Positions 37,635-50,330 of a DNA stretch of 64,000 nt are shown piece after piece (the stretch's first letter is position 1; every line of letters starts with the position of its first letter). Both the position numbers and the translations under genes were made by a program. The notes under the pieces were generated by a model that worked only from the letters and a program-made list of their open reading frames with translations, was not told where the DNA came from and ran no database searches. The stretch is from Phycomyces nitens (lineage: Eukaryota > Mucoromycota > Mucoromycetes > Mucorales > Phycomycetaceae): positions 5,486,001 to 5,550,000 of the forward strand of contig JAHRBC010000004.1 of assembly GCA_022702545.1 (NCBI GenBank). Direction: 5' to 3'.

Positions 37635-38343
37635 TCAGATCCAACTCACACCTTCCTTTACAAACATGATTCCTAAAATATGCTTTCTTATGTGTATAAT
37701 TCCCTTCCGCCCACAAGGCATATTTTATATATGTTCACAGCCTATACCACACATTACACACATTACACACATTACACTCAGATATTTATACTTTACAGAG
37801 AGAAATCACAGAATCCTAAAAAACAAATCAACAAAAATTATATTGCCTTGTATCCCTGCACATACCATGTATATTTATATTATCATTATTATTACAATTA
37901 CAATTACAATTACAATTACTATTACTATTACAATTACTATTACTATTACAATTACTATCACTAACGAATCTGATGTCACCAGCATATACCTCTTATTTTG
38001 TGTGTATGTATGTGTGTATATATAAAATATATAATATATATATATACATACATCTATATAATAATAATATCTGTCGGACCATTTATCCCGTCTTCCGAAT
38101 AGCTAATGGGCATTGAAATCATAAAATAGGAGATTGTTTTTATTTTTATTTTTATTTTTTTATTTTATATAGCCTATTCTATAAACTCCCAAAAAAAAAC
38201 AAAAAAAATACAGAAAAAATATAATATAAAATAATATAATATAAAATAAAATAAAATGCTTTTGTGCAAGTCGGATGTAAATTTGTTTATTCATTTCAAA
38301 AAAGAAAAAAAAGTGATATAACCAATTATCAAAATCATTTGTT
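37635..38343. other. Convergent 3' interval with hexanucleotide repeats
   Basis: The space between the convergent stops of the bHLH gene and ESS1. It contains ACACATT units at about 37749-37775, ATTACA/ATTACT hexanucleotides at about 37892-37965, TA dinucleotides near 38030, and TTTTA and ATAAAA runs. Translations of the repeats (TITITIT, YNYNYNY) explain the ORFs seen here. Confidence 0.7.
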
Positions 38344-38928
38344 TCAGTCTGTTCTCAAAATCAAATGAACTCCACTGTCTGTCCAGATTGGCTGGCTAAG
38401 TTCACCTACTTTGAGCCCAAATGCAGTATCTTCAAATGGCTTCTGCATCTGGCCACGCTCAAAGTGTCCAAGATCTCCTCCACGCTTTGCACTCGAGCAG
38501 TCAGAGTGATTGGTTGCCAATGCTGATAGCGTCTCTTCTCCTTCTTCAATCTTGCGCTGGTACTCCTTTAGGATCTCCAGGGCCTCTTCTTTTGTACGCG
38601 TGATGTTTTCCTACACGCTCATCATCATTATTATTGTTATCTATCACACATCAACCAACTCCTCTCATCATTTACTTCTTTCCACGAACTAGGCCGTCTC
38701 GAGTCCTTGTGCTTGACCAGCAAGTGGCTGGCCCGCACTCGTTCATTTTCTGACACTTGGGGGGCATCCCAGCGACTCTCTTTGGTGACCGTATTAAAGT
38801 AGTAGTCCTTGTTGTAGGTGCGCGAATGGCGCATTACCCAGTTGGCCTGCAATTCCTAGCGAATCACATATCACATTCCACATATTGGATAAAATATTCG
38901 GATTCCAATAGAGAGTTCTTCTTACCAT
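38344..38928 (-). CDS. ESS1: Peptidyl-prolyl isomerase ESS1/PIN1 (parvulin)
   Basis: Three coding exons on the minus strand: 38928-38926 (only the ATG), 38855-38676 and 38610-38344, giving 149 residues. The WW domain ([24 protein letters not shown]) precedes the parvulin domain. Phosphate-binding basic residues are in [11 protein letters not shown]; catalytic residues are His in ASHLLVKH, Cys in [15 protein letters not shown], and Ser and His in [11 protein letters not shown], all as in human PIN1. The enzyme isomerises pSer/pThr-Pro bonds, notably in the RNA polymerase II C-terminal domain. The start follows from an ATG directly abutting a GTAAGA donor, which gives the expected N-terminus MELQANW; an alternative upstream start in another frame was not supported. 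Confidence 0.93.
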
Positions 38929-41579
38929 TCTTTATATATATATATATATAACAGCAACAAGTAATGATTTGCCTGTGAATATTCAAATCTTTAAAGGGAA
39001 AAAAAAACGTCCTTGCATCAGTCCCTTTCTTCTTTGTCTTCATCATTGAATTCAATTCAAAATTTCATAATTAGCTATTTCTTACCAATAATGACAATGA
39101 TTAGCAATTATAATATATTTATACAAATATATAACAGTAATTATATATACAATTGTAAATGGTTAAAGATGTAATGAGTTTTTAATCAAAGGATGAACAT
39201 TTTCAAAAAAATTAATACTTTTTTTTTTACTTTACAGAATAAAGCACAGCAAATGTGTAAAATTATATATATATAAATATATATATATATTTTATTATAT
39301 TTTAAATATATGTCTATATAAAAGATGTCCATATAAAATCCAATCCTCATTCAGTCCCTTTATCCTTTATCTTTATCTTTCTCTCTCTATCTATCTCCAT
39401 ATTTTTTCATCATTCTATTCTACAGAAAGGCAAGGCTGATGTCATCAATTGGGGTGTAGATAGTCTCTACTCAAGCGTATATGCTTACATACATCTACAC
39501 ACTGCCTGTGTGTGGATTCTGTCGGTTTATAAATAATAATAATAATAATAATAGAGAATGATGGTCGGGTATTGAACACTAATTGTCGATTAATGACAAT
39601 TGACATATTTTCCCATCATTCTAATCTTATTACACTCTACTTCACGTACGAGCTAGTTTGATCTTTCCAGGTGTCATTGACAAGAAGAAGAAGAAAGGCC
39701 AATTTGGCATCATGGTTGATTATTTGGCAAGAGTAGGATATATAAACTATGAGCAAGCCACAAGTCTACTTTATGGCTTTCCTTTGGATCTTTTTCCTCG
39801 ACACATTAAATCACGAATATGTACAGCTACCGTAAAGCGCTGTTACCTATAACAAAAGCTGGACTGGTTTATAAGAGTAAAGTAGAGTTATTTAATGACA
39901 TGACCTTGTGAATAATATTCACAGAGACAATGTTACAAAACAAAACAAAAAGTCTATACTCGTGCGTGCTAGTAGCTTCTTCTTTCTTTTTTCTTTTCTT
40001 TTCTTTTTTGCCTATTGCTGCTACTCTTTAATTGTAAGCAAGATGTTTGGCTAGCACCTTTTATATAACTAGTTATACTTCTCAGGTCCAAGAAATTACC
40101 CATCATCCCAAACTGTTGGTTTTACCCCTCCATTATTTTACATCGAGTATGGCTTTAGAACAAGACAATCTGTATAATCAGCATTAAAGCAGATGTCTAA
40201 AAGTGTTTATGAGAAAACTACAAGCACTTGGTCTGATAATTGTTTTGTTTTTTTCACTTGAGCATATGAGCAATACACTCAAGATAATGGCCTTTCTGAA
40301 AACAAAGCTAGTTCTAGCCAACAGTCTGAACCTAAATAAATGTCTCTAGAAAACACTTGTTTTTTATACATATATATTTGCTTTGGGCCAACCTCTTATG
40401 CTACAATAAATACTTTGGCTATCTGTAGGTCTCTTGCTTATTGCAAGATAATTGAAAGTAGAAGCTCCTAAATAGTTTTCCTCTTTTTCGTATTTCGGCT
40501 CAATTAGCCTGTATTTTGACTAATCTGAAACGAAAAAGAAAAAAAGCAGTTTCATCTTGTACAAATTGGCTCTAGAATCACTGTATTCAGCTGATTCAAT
40601 ATCAAAATACAAATACAAGACTCGGAAAAGAAAGTCGGGTCATTTGCCATCACAACAAGTCTGTAATATATAATATTAGCTGTAGTTTTGGTTTAACATG
40701 CTTAAAATTACAGAGAATTTCTAGCCATAGATGTCGTCTAAAATTATCATCTTATCCGCAACGGTGTCCAGAAGAGGCTTTATAGATGTATGATATAATG
40801 TAATGTAATATAATATCAATTTTCAAGATTTTTTTGTGTGTGTTGAGACTTTCTAACATTTTCATGGTATCGTAGAATGGACTTCACAACTATGCCTATT
40901 CTTGGTTGGTCGATTTGTCTTGGGCCAACACGATTCTAAACAAGGTTTTTGACAGCATAGCATTGACCTCCAATCATTGATACCTTGTTCTCCAACTCAA
41001 TTTTCAAATTAAAAGTGTAGCCATCTTTATATATATTACAATGCTTTTCTCATTGAAAACAGATTATGTCTCGACAGAGCACTTTAAAATGAAATAAATA
41101 AATAAAAAAAGAGTTGTATTGAGATATGTTGTGTTTTCAATGAGAAAACCATTGCAAATAATAATAATAATAATAATAATAATAATCTTACAAGTTGTTC
41201 TCCTTTTACAAAGACGTTTGGAGCATATTTTTAACAGAAAAGATGCATCACAAAGGGGTAGGGTCTCGAAACATAATGTTTAAGTATCGATATTTCATAT
41301 CATTAAACTGCATGTTAAACACCATAGGAATCAGTAATACTCATCTTTAAATGGCCAAGTTCTCCATATATATAAGAAGTACCATGTACAGCCAGTTTAA
41401 TCCCCTGGGGATTCAAACTGAACAATAATAACATCAAGTAACCCTCGATATTCAGTCAAGGACCAATTCTATAGACATTAATATCTAAACAACGATGCAC
41501 AAGTTAAAGTGTTTATATATATATGTGTGTATATACGTATATATTATACTCCTAATGATGTACTCTTGGCGCCCTATTA
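38929..41579. other. Gene-poor AT-rich interval
   Basis: No gene supported in this 2.6 kb. It carries AAT runs at about 39533-39552 and 41158-41187 and many TA tracts. A 64-codon ORF at 39658-39852 is unremarkable. The left end holds the ESS1 promoter. Confidence 0.5.
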
Positions 41580-44500
41580 TTAAACTTCATTTATCTCTTC
41601 ATCCTCTCCATAATTAACGATCCCCATTGCTTTTGCACAATGTATATGCAATGGGAATCCTCCACCACTGCTGCGCACAATGGTTCCGTTTCCTAAATAT
41701 ATGCCGCACTTTTTGCATACAGATTGCCTATCCACATAGACAGGACCCATATCCTTGTATATTTCGATCAACTCACTTCCAACCTAGAGCCGCCACTCAA
41801 TTGTTTAATTTCAATTCTGGTACCAAACTCTTTATTACATACCATCACATTCTCGCCTCGACTTAATCCAAGAACAATGTTGCTCTGTCGGTATGCGTGT
41901 AAGGATCGGCGCAAAGATCCTGTCAGATAACCTTGAAGGGTCTGGATTGGCAAGTCTTCTGGAAGACATGCCAATACCTAGGAAAATTAAGTGTAAATAA
42001 TATATAAATTATTCACGGGTATATTTTGATATTTATTTACCTCGAATGTATTTAGATAAAAGCCCTGGGTGTTTAATAGGTGCATTGTACGAGCTAACAT
42101 TATCTCTCTAATCATCATGGTTAGCCAATAGCCAGTCACCAAGACAATTCAGTCTACTTACTTGTCTTTAATAGTCAGATAGGTTTTCAAGAGCATCGAA
42201 AAGAGATTCTTGCGCTCTTCTAGTTCACTGCCCGAGAGTTTCTTTTGTTCAATGACTTTTCTGACATTCTTATCATCCCTTCCTTGTGGCGATACTTTCT
42301 TGTCTTTTTGGGCTATTGGGGCAGCCAGAGAAGATGTTCGTACAGGAATTGGGTGCTTTGGAGGGGGTTTTATATTCTCTACAATAGTTCCAGCACTATG
42401 TCCATTGGTCACGCAATAGGTTTCTGCACCCATGAAATCCCCAAGATCATGAATCAGTATATGCAGTGCTTCTGTGTGCATCCTCATCTTTTGGGGATTC
42501 CCAGATAATTATTATAATAATAATAGCATAAGCGTTTATGGTCCATAGAACAGTATATAGAATTGTACTTACCCGCCCATAAACAATCACCCTTTCAATA
42601 TCCAGAGGGCCATCTTTGGATAGTGCCTCCAATAATGTCTCGGCAGAATACAGTGGGGAACACTGCAGCAATTTGATCAGCAGCAGTCGTGATTTTACTA
42701 GACTTGTTTGTTCTTGATGGCAAAGAAAGCCCACAAAGGTAGACAGTATAGGTGGCTTGGAAAGGTCCTCGGTCTCCTTGGCTTCTTGGATCTCCTTGGC
42801 CTTTGTTGACTGTTGGTATAAACTCACTATATAATAAACGTGAGCCTACAAGACTTGACCCAAAAATTCGTAATTTACCTAGTTCTTCTAATCGGTGGCC
42901 GTGGTCTGCCTGAATCTCTTTTTGAACATCGTGAACATAGCTGCACGCAAGTCTCGTGTGATATTCTGCACAATCGCTTTTCCGCTCTAGCACAATGTAC
43001 TCTAAATAGGTCCGCACCACCTCATTTCCATATTTCTCTAAACGTCTCAGGATCTCATCAGGATCCATATCTGCCGTACGTGGGGAGCGTATAAAGACTT
43101 CCACACCATCTACAGGGCTTTGTTCCGTGAGCCACCAAGTATACTCCATGACAACAGAGAGTGGTAGCTTGTCTATGCTGATGTCTTGAAGTAACATCTT
43201 TTGTATTCGCCCCAAGCTGTTTGTGACAGAAGGAGCAGGGAATTCTCCAGTGTGTATTCTAAGTGGACAGTGTTGGTTATCTTTATCCAAATATGCATGT
43301 GTATTCATACTTTGACCATGTATCCAAGACACTTTCATACATGTGTTTGGATTCGTACAAAACAGAGAGTGCATAATATCTCTAATGAAACCATAAAGAA
43401 CATTTACGGGTTACACATCAGGCAATAATATCCAGAAAACATACCTTGGATTTGAGAAGCGCTTCTGCACAAAGCTTTGGATTACACATATTAGGTTGCT
43501 TCAACAGAGCATGGATTGATTGTTCATCGTCTTTTGTGATATACACTTTTAAGAGTACAGTATCAATGACCTACAAACCAATTAGTTTGATGAGCTACAA
43601 GGCACATTCCCTTTAATGATGCGGTTTCTCATACCTCAAGGATCAAGTCTTCACTTGTTGTCCTGCCCTGTCTTATTCTACGTTGTATTTCCAAATACTT
43701 TTGGAGTGCATCTCTTGCGTTGTTGAGCAAGGCACAGCTCAAGTTCATAACCGAGCTTCTCTTTTGACTCTCTTCTTCGTGTTTAGCATAGTTTTTCTCA
43801 ATATTAAGGGCCACTTGAAATATTATCCATCAAAGTCAGTACCTTGGTCCAATGGCTTACTAGTAACAAACCTATATCTTCAATTGATCCAAGATTGTTC
43901 AATATTGCCTGAACTCCTTCAAAAAGCACAATTCGAGGTGATTCATTGAGCCATTGAAGCTGAACAAACTCTTGAAAACGGCTGACAAGAACGCGTGGAT
44001 CGATATTGCCCTTTGCCAAGTGCTGAAAGGCATCTTCAAACAGAGTTTCCTTTAACAAAAGTAAACCGGCTTTTTGAAAAATATAATCTAATTCACTTTG
44101 CTAAACCGATATTCAGTCAATCGTACTCTGGGAGGGGGGGGGGGGGGGGCATGATATATATATATATATTAGACTTACCAGTCTTTCTCCATACACGCTG
44201 GTATCTACTGACATGGAGTTTCGTGCCTGATCGGCCATTTCCATGGCTTCCTCTATACGGTTTGCATCCAACAGACTATCGACCTGAATCACCAAGGGTG
44301 TCGCCAATTGCGCCATGACCGAATCTCGGCCATATACCAAGATTCGTGCCGGGACGGTTGAATAGCGAGCAATCTCTCTACCAAGTCTATTTTCCAGCTC
44401 TGCCTCTTGCTCTGTTTCTGAGCCAATTTCATCATTTGCCTTTGGCCAAGCACATTTTCTTAGCCTTACTGCTAGATCCTCCATCCATACACTGATGCCA

Positions 44501-45911
44501 TGACCAAGCGAAATCCCACGCGGTTCAAATGAAGGGTCAAGAGGGATGATCTGTAGCCGTTGTTGATCCAAAAAGTTGTGAATTTCGATGGTGTGGTTCC
44601 GTAAGAGGGCTGCAATGTATGGTAACTCAACGCAGATGGCTTTGGGATAGCTGCTCCATTGGATTGTTCCTCGTATAGGCTCTCCTGCACCATTTACAAT
44701 CAGACCAATCGTAGCCTGTAAGTAGACTGGGTCAAGGTAACAAAAAGATAAATCACAAGTAACTATCTAACATGAATACAGAGTAAAAGGATATGATCAT
44801 GGACAATGTCGCTCACTACCAAGAACTCGTTTTCTTTTACAACCGTCGCCACTGGTCTCGACACAGGACTGGATGATCCAAGGTATGTAGATCCTGAAGG
44901 TGAGACTACAATTTTGGGTGTATTGCATAGTTTGATAGTAAAAGGCTGTTCAAGATTGATCATCTTGTAGTTTTGTGAATCAGCCAGGCAAAGGTTGCTG
45001 TTGTACCGGGTGATCATTATTGCACCATCAGGTAGAGGAAGTTCCTATAGCCATAGATCCTTGAATACATGGGATAATCCATGTCTTGTCCCCCATACCT
45101 TTTTCAAATGGGCAAGTTCGCCAATCTTCAATACTTGAATAACTCGCCTCTTGACTACACACAACTCTACAGTACCATCTTCTCCAATACGGCCCTCTTC
45201 AGCTGCGTCATGTGAGAAGCAGGACACACCTTTGATGTGTGGTATAGTCGATACAGGAATAGAATCAAAGAATGGCAGGGTATAAAAGGACAAGACAGAG
45301 TCTAGGAGACGCATATATATATATATTTAGCACAAGTCCATAGAAAGAAATAAAGAAAAAGCCTATTACTTGCCACATAGAACAACTGCCTTTGAGACCT
45401 GAGGAAGGACAAGAATGCGCTCAACTGGCTTTTTGCCAAAGCCAAGATTGATTCTGCGCTTTAGTTTTGACGCGTAAGGGACATCTACCTAGTGGGATGG
45501 TGAGTAATGAGACAAGGATTCTATTGATTGACATTACTTGATCAAGTCTTCCTTTTGCCTCGAGTGTATAATGAAGGACATGGCCATCGGATGTGCCAAG
45601 GTAGAGGTCGGTATCTGCAAGACAAATGAGTATCTTGGCCAATGCTTCTTTTTTATTAATCACGTACCCCATGCCTCGACTGCATCAATCGACAAGGAGC
45701 TATTCCAGACGGGTGATGCTAAATTGTTTCCTGTAAGAAGTGTGATGCGTGATGATTGGGCAGGGGAGCCATCTAGAGGCGGGGATGTCGTCCGGCGTCC
45801 GAAAAAAGAAGAGGGTGGAGAGGTGCTGGGGATGGTAGGCTGGGACCCGAAAGGATCCTCTAGACTCGCAGAGAGAAGGATCGGCTGTAGCGTGTAAGGT
45901 GTATAGGGCAT
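41580..45911 (-). CDS. VPS3: CORVET/Vps39-type tethering subunit (VPS3/TGFBRAP1-like)
   Basis: A large multi-exon minus-strand gene starting at MPYTPYTLQP (45911) and ending NYGEDEEINEV (41580). The N-terminal part is a CNH/beta-propeller (TDLYLGTSDGHVLHY, SKAVVLCDSVLSFYTLP, SHDAAEEGRIGEDG, HATIGLIVNGAGEPIRGTIQ). A clathrin-repeat-like alpha-solenoid follows (LLLLKETLFEDAFQHLAKGN, RYYALSVLYESKHMYESVLD, FIRSPRTADMDPDEILRRLE, LLYSAETLLEALSKDGPLD), then a Vps39 domain-2 terminus with cysteines (SVCKKCGIYLGN, HIHCAKAMG). This is the VPS3/TRAP1 branch, which tethers endosomes with Rab5. The intron starting at 45373 has a GCAAGT donor. The last intron (GTTGGA donor) was picked by phase. I did not list every exon boundary. 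A G17/C17 run sits in the intron near 44133-44150. Confidence 0.87.
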
Positions 45912-46609
45912 TCTCTCCTCAGCTCCTTTGGCTTATCGTATTTTGTACATCTCAGTCGACCGTGTCTTTTTTTGGCGCTTGTCTGTGGAGACACAAATTT
46001 CCATGAGATTGCTACGTGCACCGCGAGTGCAGATTGGCAACCCGTGGAGATACGTCACTCGTTACATATATCGTCAAAGACTATGAACGACTGTCAGCAA
46101 GATATCGAAGCCTAAAGCAATGCCCTGACCTGGCCTGGCCTGGCCTTTTTAAGTTGATTAACAAAGGACTTCTTTAGATGGCAGTAAAGTAAAGAAACGT
46201 GGTCACTCTTGTGGACAATAGAACACCGCTTTGAATAATTTTGAAGTCTCTTGATTCCTGTCAAGAGATAATCCATGTCTATTTCCAATACACCAAGATA
46301 TGGCCTTGGACCGAAACAGTTGCTTGGCTTCCGATAGTTTAATTGATCCAAGGCTTCTTTTTGGAACCCAAGGTGGTTTCTGATTGGAGTCAGAGTGTGT
46401 TCCTTGGTCTCTCTCTGTCTCTGTCTCTGTCTCTCTTTCTATTCCAGACAGAGAGCGCAAAAGAGCCGACTTTTAGGATGAGTGTTGGTGAGTCAGCCGC
46501 AGGTCACAGAAATACCTAAAAGACACACTTTATTTTTTCCCTTTAAAAAAATAAGCTTGCTTTCTTCTTCTTCTTCTTCTTCTTCTTTGTTTTGTTCCCC
46601 TTGTGCGAA
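45912..46609. promoter_or_regulatory. Divergent promoter region of VPS3 and ARO7
   Basis: 700 bp between two outward-facing start codons. It contains a CCTGG tandem (about 46126-46146), CTCTGT units (about 46408-46440) and TTC triplets (about 46562-46587) directly before ARO7. I could not identify a specific regulator site. Confidence 0.5.
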
Positions 46610-47651
46610 ATGAGCAACTTTACAGAAAGCAACCCTTATACACTCGACAAGCTTCGGTCAACCCTCGTTCGCCTCGAGGATACAATTATTTTTGGTAATT
46701 TGAGATGATTAATGAATTAGCCGTAATGACAAGTCATTTCCAGCCCTCATTGAAAGAGCTCAATTTGCCCTGAACAACTGTATTTACAACAAGGGTGCAC
46801 TTGAGTTCAGTGGTGCAACCGGGGACCGTAGTTTTCTCGAGTTCTTTTTGTGGGAGACTGAAAAGGTTCATGGTAAGCCAAGAGCACCAATACCAATACC
46901 ACCAATACCATCATTTTTGACCAACACCTCTGTAATCGTTTAGCCAAGGTACGACGCTACACTAGGTATGTCACTCGAGGCTCTGCTGTTTAAAAAGAAA
47001 AAAGAAAAAAAAAGAAACTTTATTGAATATATGGGCCTAATTTTTGTACCTGTGTAGTCCTGATGAATATGCCTTTACTTCTCCTCTTCCTGAGCCTATC
47101 CTGCCAGCACTCCAATTCAAAGAATTTCTTGCTCCAAACGAAATCAATGTGAATAACGATATCATGGATATATATGTCAAAAGCATTGTACCCGCAATTT
47201 GCCAGGATCGCGACGATAACAACTATGGAAGCTCTGCAACAAAAGATATCGAATGCCTCCAGGCCCTCAGCCGTCGAATTCACTATGGTATTCTGATAAA
47301 CAAATCAGAGGCCGTAAGATGATCAATACTCACTCAATTGTAGGAAAATTTGTCGCTGAATCGAAATTCCGTGAAAACTCGGAGGAATACATTAAGCTGG
47401 CACTAGCTAATGACAGGAATGGGATCTATGAGCTATTGACCAACAGACAAGTTGAAGAGAAGCTGCTCAAACGTCTCTGCCACAAGGCACTCGTCTATGG
47501 ACAGACCCTTGACCAGGAAAAGGAAGGCCAGAGTGCTCATTTGCGTGTTCCTGTCGAGCTGGTTGTCGAGCTCTATGAGCGATGGGTTATACCTCTGACC
47601 AAAGAAGTAGAAGTGAATTATTTAATCGAGCGTGGTCAAAAGGCAACATAA
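46610..47651 (+). CDS. ARO7: Chorismate mutase
   Basis: Five exons (46610-46694, 46744-46872, 46944-46965, 47058-47287, 47344-47651) give 257 residues; yeast Aro7 has 256. Family segments are clear: LDKLRSTLVRLEDTIIFALIER, FLEFFLWETEKVHAKVRRY, SPDEYAFTSPLPEPILP, ALSRRIHYGKFVAESKF, YEL...EEKLLKRLCHKALVYGQ and VELYERWVIPLTKEVEVNYL. The all-helical fungal enzyme converts chorismate to prephenate, the branch point to tyrosine and phenylalanine. Yeast Aro7 is activated by tryptophan and inhibited by tyrosine; the matching length suggests the regulatory region is kept. Exon 3 is only 22 nt and was confirmed by phase on both sides. Confidence 0.95.
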
Positions 47652-47745
47652 ACAAGACTTTTTTTTTTAGTTGAAATAAAGATTGTATAGAATTTGTTTT
47701 CTTGTATCTTTCCCTTTTTTTCTTTTTTCTTTTCTTCTTCTGTAA

Positions 47746-49029
47746 ATGCCTATTGCCATACCAAGATCCTCTCTTTTGGCAGTTCATTCTGATCGCTCAA
47801 CATCAGAGATCCTTTCTGACCAGGAAAACACGTCTTCCACAGAGCCAGAAACAAGCGATCCTGGGTCTCGAACCTCTTTTTCGAGAACAACATTCGATCG
47901 AAACGCCCTGAGAGAACGCAGTACACACCATATACCGCGTATACCTCGCCTAAGACGCCCCTATCTGTCAACTTATCCATTTGATGTCCAAGTCGAGGAA
48001 TTGCACGGTATCATAGGAGAGAACTGGAACACGACATTCCAGGTCAGTACTGAAAGACCAAATGTAGCTTACAGCAACTCTTCCCAAACTACCGCTGTCG
48101 AGCCAGTCCTTGCCCTTGCAGAGTTCAATGGGTCGCATGAAAAGCTATTGGATTTTATTGCCATTTTCACAGATGGCGGAGAATACAGGCAAGACTTGGA
48201 ATTTAGTAGTGTCTTGCAAGGGTTGGTCTGTAACTCTTGCCTTTTTTTTTATAGTCCTTACTATTCTCTTTCAAATATTCAAGTAAATGACGATGCCGTC
48301 TATTGGTAAAGAGTGCCTAGGGTTTTGAATTGGATACTATGTCTTGACATTTATATGGTGGCCTTTACATTTTAAAAAAAAACAGTAGTTCCAACCGTAC
48401 AGGATCCATGAACATCAAGCTAATGTACTGTATCTGGATGCAAGATGCAGTCATTGCCGAAAGGAGCTGTGTGATTTCTAGAATTATAATCAAAGTACCT
48501 CGCCAAAAGTGAGCTCAGATAGACTCTTGATGCCTATAATATCTGATAACCTACTATAGATCCTCTTATAACAAGTATCGATGGACCTTGTAAGGCACAA
48601 AAGTATAAGATATAGTGAAATATTAACATCTTTTTTTCTTCTTAAAAAACAATAGGCAGGTTTGGGTTGATATTTTTCACGCATGAGCCGATTGCAATTG
48701 AGAATACTACAAAATATGATCATTTTACAAAGGAAGATTACGAGGCACACGTAGCTGAGATGGAGAGAACTGGTGGAGTAGATGATATTTGCCCAGTTGC
48801 ATGGTTTGAGATCTCGAGTAACCACCAATGTGTGGTTAATATAAAAGACAGGTAAGGTAAAATTTGGTTTATGGAAATAAGATTGACAAGAATGCTTAGA
48901 TCTGGCCGATATCTCTTGATAAAGCTTCTTCGCGAAGAAGACGAATGCAGATATATGGACCTTCAGTATGTTGGAGTTGTTGGGTACGTTGGTCCACGCG
49001 CCTTCTTCTCGGTCCCATTATTGCAATAG
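47746..49029 (+). CDS. Unrecognised protein, 334 aa, conserved-looking C-terminal beta domain
   Basis: Four exons (47746-48305, 48386-48508, 48660-48851, 48900-49029) sum to 334 residues; all three junctions keep phase. The first 100 residues are Ser/Arg-rich and disordered. The rest alternates beta-like segments (EPVLALAEFNGSHEKLLDFIAIF, MNIKLMYCIWMQDAVIAERS, KFGLIFFTHEPIAIENTTKY) and ends with SGRYLLIKLLREEDEC and MDLQYVGVVGYVGPRAFF. The last segment resembles galactose-binding-like (discoidin/DOC) sandwiches attached to ubiquitin-ligase proteins, where a strand is followed by a conserved G-x-x-G-P-R turn; this is impression, not proof. The gene starts 94 bp after the ARO7 stop on the same strand. 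No signal peptide or membrane helix is visible. Confidence 0.65.
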
Positions 49030-49324
49030 ATATTTATTCTTGATGGTAATTTCCATCTAATTAATTACACAAAGAATAGCCTCAACATTTAGTTCTCGTA
49101 AAATGTGTTTTTTTCTATATCTCCAAAAAAAAATGCTATATTTTGTTGCAGTGAGTGCTTGAACCGCACACACAATAGAATTGTATAAAGGGACCAGTTA
49201 TATACAGTTGACCTTGGATGTGCAGATACTTCCAAGACAGTTTTTCTTTTCTTTTCTTTAAATAAAGTCGACAGACAATGGCAAAAGCAAAGTTTCCTAG
49301 ACCACAGTTTGACTTGGTTGCTTT

Positions 49325-50330
49325 CTATGCCAATGGCCTTGCTTTCCAGATCTGAGACGATACTTTATCAAGGCGCTCTAAAAAGGACAATTAGGATTGA
49401 TTTGTAGACCATATTATCCACATACTTAGTAAATCGTGCCCTCTATGGATCTTGCGGCCGTCCATGCTGTTGAGCATTCCGTTGATTAAGCCAAGTGCAA
49501 TACGATCACTGAACCGAGGGTTAGGACACCAACAATATACAATTGATTGCCTTACTTTAACTTTTTGTCGTCATCGTTTCTTTCTTCTTCTCTAAGGTTG
49601 ATATCATCATGGCCATAATATGTAGGCGCTAATTCAAAATGCTGCAACTCAAATCCTCCCAGGAACCGATCATCCTGTGTGTCACGAAATTCAAAGCACT
49701 CTTGGGCCTCCATAATCATATCATAGTCATCTTCATAATTGATCACTCTTGGAGGTTCTGTCGATTGAGCCAGGGGTTTATCTTCAATAGTCTTTGATGT
49801 TATAGGAGCAGTACAGGTTCCAATGAGATGAACGGGGCTGGTATATCATTAATACTTGTCTTGACCCTATTGCCAATCCCAAAAATAAACGTACTTTGGT
49901 CCAATGGTTAGAAATGTAATTGAATCAGTTTTTCCAAATGAGCATTTCATGCTTTGGGAATCTAACTATAAAAAACAACAACAACAACAAATGAGTCATG
50001 TTGATTACATGAGATTAAATTGACTTGCATTATTTGCATCAAGAGAACATAATGCATATTCGGTGCCATTTGTTCGAATCAAAACTGTCGTTCTTCCCGA
50101 CACTGCTCCCTCTGCTAATGACGCCTGTATAATAATAATAGAAAGCATATATTAACATTTATGGCATGTCCAAGTAGATCATCCTTGCCTGTGTTAATAA
50201 AAGGACCCCAGGAATGGTCAACTGGTAACAATGACTAGGAGAAATCGTTTGGTCTTTACGTTATTGAGCAACATGTTGGTTATTGGGGGTCCATTGGCAT
50301 TTGATTTATTTTACCCCAGAGATTTGGCAT
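49325..50330 (-). CDS. Nucleoplasmin-like (NPL) domain protein
   Basis: Seven exons (50330-50315, 50253-50189, 50124-50029, 49965-49895, 49837-49556, 49508-49426, 49377-49325) give 221 residues. The N-terminal 100 residues match the NPL beta-sandwich found in Fpr3/Fpr4-type FKBPs and nucleoplasmins: MPNLWDQTISPSHCYQLTIP, then TTVLIRTNGTEYALCSLDAN, LDSQSMKCSFGKTDSITFL and NPVHLIGTCTAP. Unlike Fpr3/4 there is no FKBP domain after it. Instead comes an acidic segment (YEDDYDMIMEAQE), EFRDTQDDRFLGGFELQHFE, and a basic helical end (LLKRLDKVSSQIWKARPLA). NPL domains form pentamers that bind histones, so a nuclear or nucleolar chaperone role is likely. Two introns (from 50188 and from 50028) have GC donors. 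Confidence 0.74.

Noticed and set aside
37680..38025. Tyr/Asn- and Thr/Ile-repeat ORFs after the second bHLH gene
   Set aside because: Pure translations of the ATTACA/ATTACT microsatellite.
39658..39852. 64-codon plus ORF in the 39-41.5 kb interval
   Set aside because: Does not begin with ATG, has no recognisable family and no neighbouring exons.
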